Of a stretch of 7,162 bases of DNA, positions 5,641 to 7,162 are shown in pieces. The stretch is from Pseudanabaena sp. UBA1465 (GTDB lineage Bacteria > Cyanobacteriota > Cyanobacteriia > Pseudanabaenales > Pseudanabaenaceae), in assembly GCA_002325645.1 (NCBI GenBank), contig DCSN01000134.1, forward strand, positions 11,084 to 18,245. Direction: 5' to 3'. The notes under the pieces were generated by a model, which had not been told where the DNA came from, ran no database searches, and saw only the letters and a list, made by a program, of their open reading frames with translations. Every line of letters starts with the position of its first letter. The stretch's first letter is position 1. The position numbers were made by a program, and so were the translations under genes.

Positions 5641-6990
5641 ACCTTCTTGATCGTAATAATCGGGTTTCACAACTTGTTTGGCTCTAGCGATCGCCAAGGA
5701 ATTATCAGCCACATTTTCTACAACTGTAGAACCTGCGGCGATATTCACATTTTCTCCGATGTGAATCGGGGCAACTAGTACGGAATTGGAACCCGTCTTG
5801 CTGCGATCGCCGATTATAGTTTGATGTTTTGTGAAGCCATCATAATTGGCGGTAATCGTGCCAGCGCCAATATTTACTTGCTTGCCAAGCGTCGCATCAC
5901 CGAGATAGCTCAAATGGGCGGCATTGGTGCGATCGCCGACCTTGGCATTTTTCAATTCCACAAAGTTACCGATGCGACATTTTTCGCCCACTACCGACTC
6001 ACCACGAATCCGCGCAAAGGGACCAATGCGACAGTTATCGGCAATTTGACTATCTTCGATTACCGAGAATTGAATCGTGCTATTTTCACCAACAATACTA
6101 TTGGAGAGCATACTGGATGGGCCAATGATCGAACCTGAGCCAACTTTGGTATTACCGCGCAAATGGGAATGTGGCTCGATAATCACATTGGGAGCCAGTT
6201 CCACTTGATCATCAATGGTAATCGTTTCAGGAAGTAACATCGTCACACCAGCCCGCATCCATTTTTCTCTAGCTCTCTTTTGCAGAACATCGTAGGCATG
6301 AGCTAACTGGATGCGATCATTAATGCCAAGGCTTTCATCGGGATCTTCTAAATCACTGGCATAAACGGATTTTAAATAATCAAATACTTCCGTTAAATAA
6401 TATTCTTTTTGAGCATTATTGGTGGTGAGTTTGGGCAAAGCCTGAGCTAATTCTTGCCAATCAAAACAATAGACTCCTGTACTCACTCTTTGATTGAGAA
6501 GTTGTTCGGGATTACAATCACGATGCTCGACAATGCGTTCGATCTTCATGTCGCGATCGCAAAATACACGACCATAGCCCGTAGGATTGGGCAGAATTGC
6601 GGTGAGTACGGTTGCAGATGCTTGATGTTGTCGATGGCTATCGATTAAGGCTTGGATTGTTTCTGTTCGCATCAAAGGCGAGTCACCCGTAAGCACGACT
6701 AATTCACCTGCGAAATCTGCTAAGGGTTCTAATAATTGCTGAATCGCATGACCCGTTCCCAATTGTTCCGCTTGTTCGGCAAATTCTAAATGAGGATAAT
6801 CAGTAAGGGCAGCCCGAACCTGATCGCTACAATATCCAATGATCGCAATGCGGCGATCGGCTTTCAGGGCATCAGTTACATTGAGAACTCGCTCCACTAA
6901 AGATTTACCGCCGAGAGGTTGTAATACCTTGGGCAAGGCGGACTTCATGCGTGTTCCTTTACCCGCCGCTAAAACTGCTACTGCTAACAT
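5626..6990 (-). CDS. glmU: Bifunctional N-acetylglucosamine-1-phosphate uridyltransferase / glucosamine-1-phosphate acetyltransferase
   Basis: A 454-residue cytoplasmic enzyme making UDP-GlcNAc, the precursor of peptidoglycan and lipopolysaccharide. It acetylates glucosamine 1-phosphate with acetyl-CoA and then transfers UMP from UTP. Residues 1-230 are the nucleotidyltransferase domain: LAAGKGTRMKSALPKVL (7-23), QLGTGHA (76-82), TGDSPL with metal-binding D103, GYGRV (138-142) and NNAQKEYYLTEV (191-202). From about residue 250 a left-handed beta-helix of hexapeptide repeats follows, with GPFARIRG (323-330), GNFVELKNAK (341-350), the catalytic H359 in AAHLSYLGDA, and NIGAGTITANYDG (373-385). 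The length matches the family (E. coli has 456) and no key residue appears lost. The start ATG at 6990 is preceded by GGAG. It converges on ackA, with 20 bases between the two stop codons. Confidence 0.97.
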   Translation of the reverse strand: MLAVAVLAAGKGTRMKSALPKVLQPLGGKSLVERVLNVTDALKADRRIAIIGYCSDQVRAALTDYPHLEFAEQAEQLGTGHAIQQLLEPLADFAGELVVLTGDSPLMRTETIQALIDSHRQHQASATVLTAILPNPTGYGRVFCDRDMKIERIVEHRDCNPEQLLNQRVSTGVYCFDWQELAQALPKLTTNNAQKEYYLTEVFDYLKSVYASDLEDPDESLGINDRIQLAHAYDVLQKRAREKWMRAGVTMLLPETITIDDQVELAPNVIIEPHSHLRGNTKVGSGSIIGPSSMLSNSIVGENSTIQFSVIEDSQIADNCRIGPFARIRGESVVGEKCRIGNFVELKNAKVGDRTNAAHLSYLGDATLGKQVNIGAGTITANYDGFTKHQTIIGDRSKTGSNSVLVAPIHIGENVNIAAGSTVVENVADNSLAIARAKQVVKPDYYDQEGKKKV

Positions 6991-7002
6991 GATTTTCTAT
7001 CT

Positions 7003-7006
7003 CTCC
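7003..7006 (-). promoter_or_regulatory. Ribosome binding site of glmU
   Basis: The minus strand reads GGAG 12 bases before the glmU ATG, a slightly long but acceptable spacing. It agrees with the start given by the conserved N-terminus. Confidence 0.55.
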
Positions 7007-7025
7007 ATTAATTACTAAAATTAAA

Positions 7026-7056
7026 GACCCTCACCCCTAGCCTCTCTCCCAATGGG
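7026..7056. repeat. C-rich dispersed-repeat-like sequence upstream of glmU
   Basis: GACCCTCACCCCTAGCCTCT continuing to CTCCCAATGGG resembles short dispersed sequences that I recall as frequent between cyanobacterial genes. Only one copy is seen here, so its repeat status rests on memory and not on this window. Confidence 0.4.
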
Positions 7057-7100
7057 CTACGGTGTACACACAAGTTGTCAGCTATAGCGCGAGTTACTAA

Positions 7101-7162
7101 TGATCCCCCTCAATCCCCCTTAAAAAGGGGGAAGAAGAAAATTTAATTTATTCTCCCCCCTT
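7101..7162. repeat. REP-like element with CCCCCTT / AAGGGGG hairpin, cut by window end
   Basis: The block contains GATCCCCCTCAATCCCCCTT followed by AAAAAGGGGGAAG. CCCCCTT (7115-7121) pairs with AAGGGGG (7125-7131) around an AAA loop, and a further TTCTCCCCCCTT occurs at 7151-7162. C5/G5 blocks of this kind are typical of palindromic dispersed repeats in cyanobacterial intergenic DNA. The element continues beyond the window. Confidence 0.6.

Noticed and set aside
5821..6138. Plus-strand open frame opposite glmU
   Set aside because: Antisense shadow of the hexapeptide-repeat region, no independent signals.
6454..6648. Plus-strand open frame opposite glmU
   Set aside because: Antisense shadow of the uridyltransferase domain.

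Overview
This window looks like chromosomal DNA of a cyanobacterium. The palindrome GCGATCGC (HIP1) occurs at least 16 times in 7.2 kb. The encoded proteins are of cyanobacterial type: a RibB-RibA fusion with a long C-terminal extension, an exported SLH-domain protein, and a 43-residue single-span membrane protein. The AT-rich spacers and repeats would suit a Pseudanabaena-like organism, but that placement is a guess; only 'cyanobacterium' is well supported.

Layout from left to right. (1) 22-666, minus: a DNA-binding-type protein with an N-terminal helix-turn-helix, a coiled coil and a C-terminal part resembling the head of the GrpE nucleotide-exchange factor. (2) 687-725: a strong hairpin that ends the next gene. 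(3) 768-1997, minus: an exported protein with three SLH repeats and a C-terminal beta-rich, Ala/Gly-rich region. (4) 1998-2395: an AT-rich divergent intergenic region with a perfect 14-bp tandem repeat and a 15-bp palindrome. (5) 2396-4117, plus: ribBA, starting at TTG. (6) 4068-4199, minus: a 43-codon membrane protein gene that overlaps the 3' end of ribBA on the opposite strand. (7) 4200-4393: a spacer with two inverted repeats, one with 30-nt arms ending 9 bases before ackA. (8) 4394-5605, plus: ackA, acetate kinase. (9) 5594-5640: a hairpin that contains the stop codons of both converging genes. (10) 5626-6990, minus: glmU. (11) 6991-7162: a leader followed by C-rich and G-rich repeat-like sequence running off the window.

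The genes do not form one operon or one pathway. RibBA starts riboflavin synthesis, AckA interconverts acetyl phosphate and acetate, GlmU makes UDP-GlcNAc for the cell wall, and the SLH protein is probably an envelope component. Most neighbours are divergent or convergent and separated by hairpins, as expected for a housekeeping region of a cyanobacterial genome. I found no CRISPR array, transposase, tRNA, rRNA or defence system. The most unusual items are the GrpE-like regulator, the tiny antisense-overlapping membrane protein gene and the long hairpin in front of ackA.
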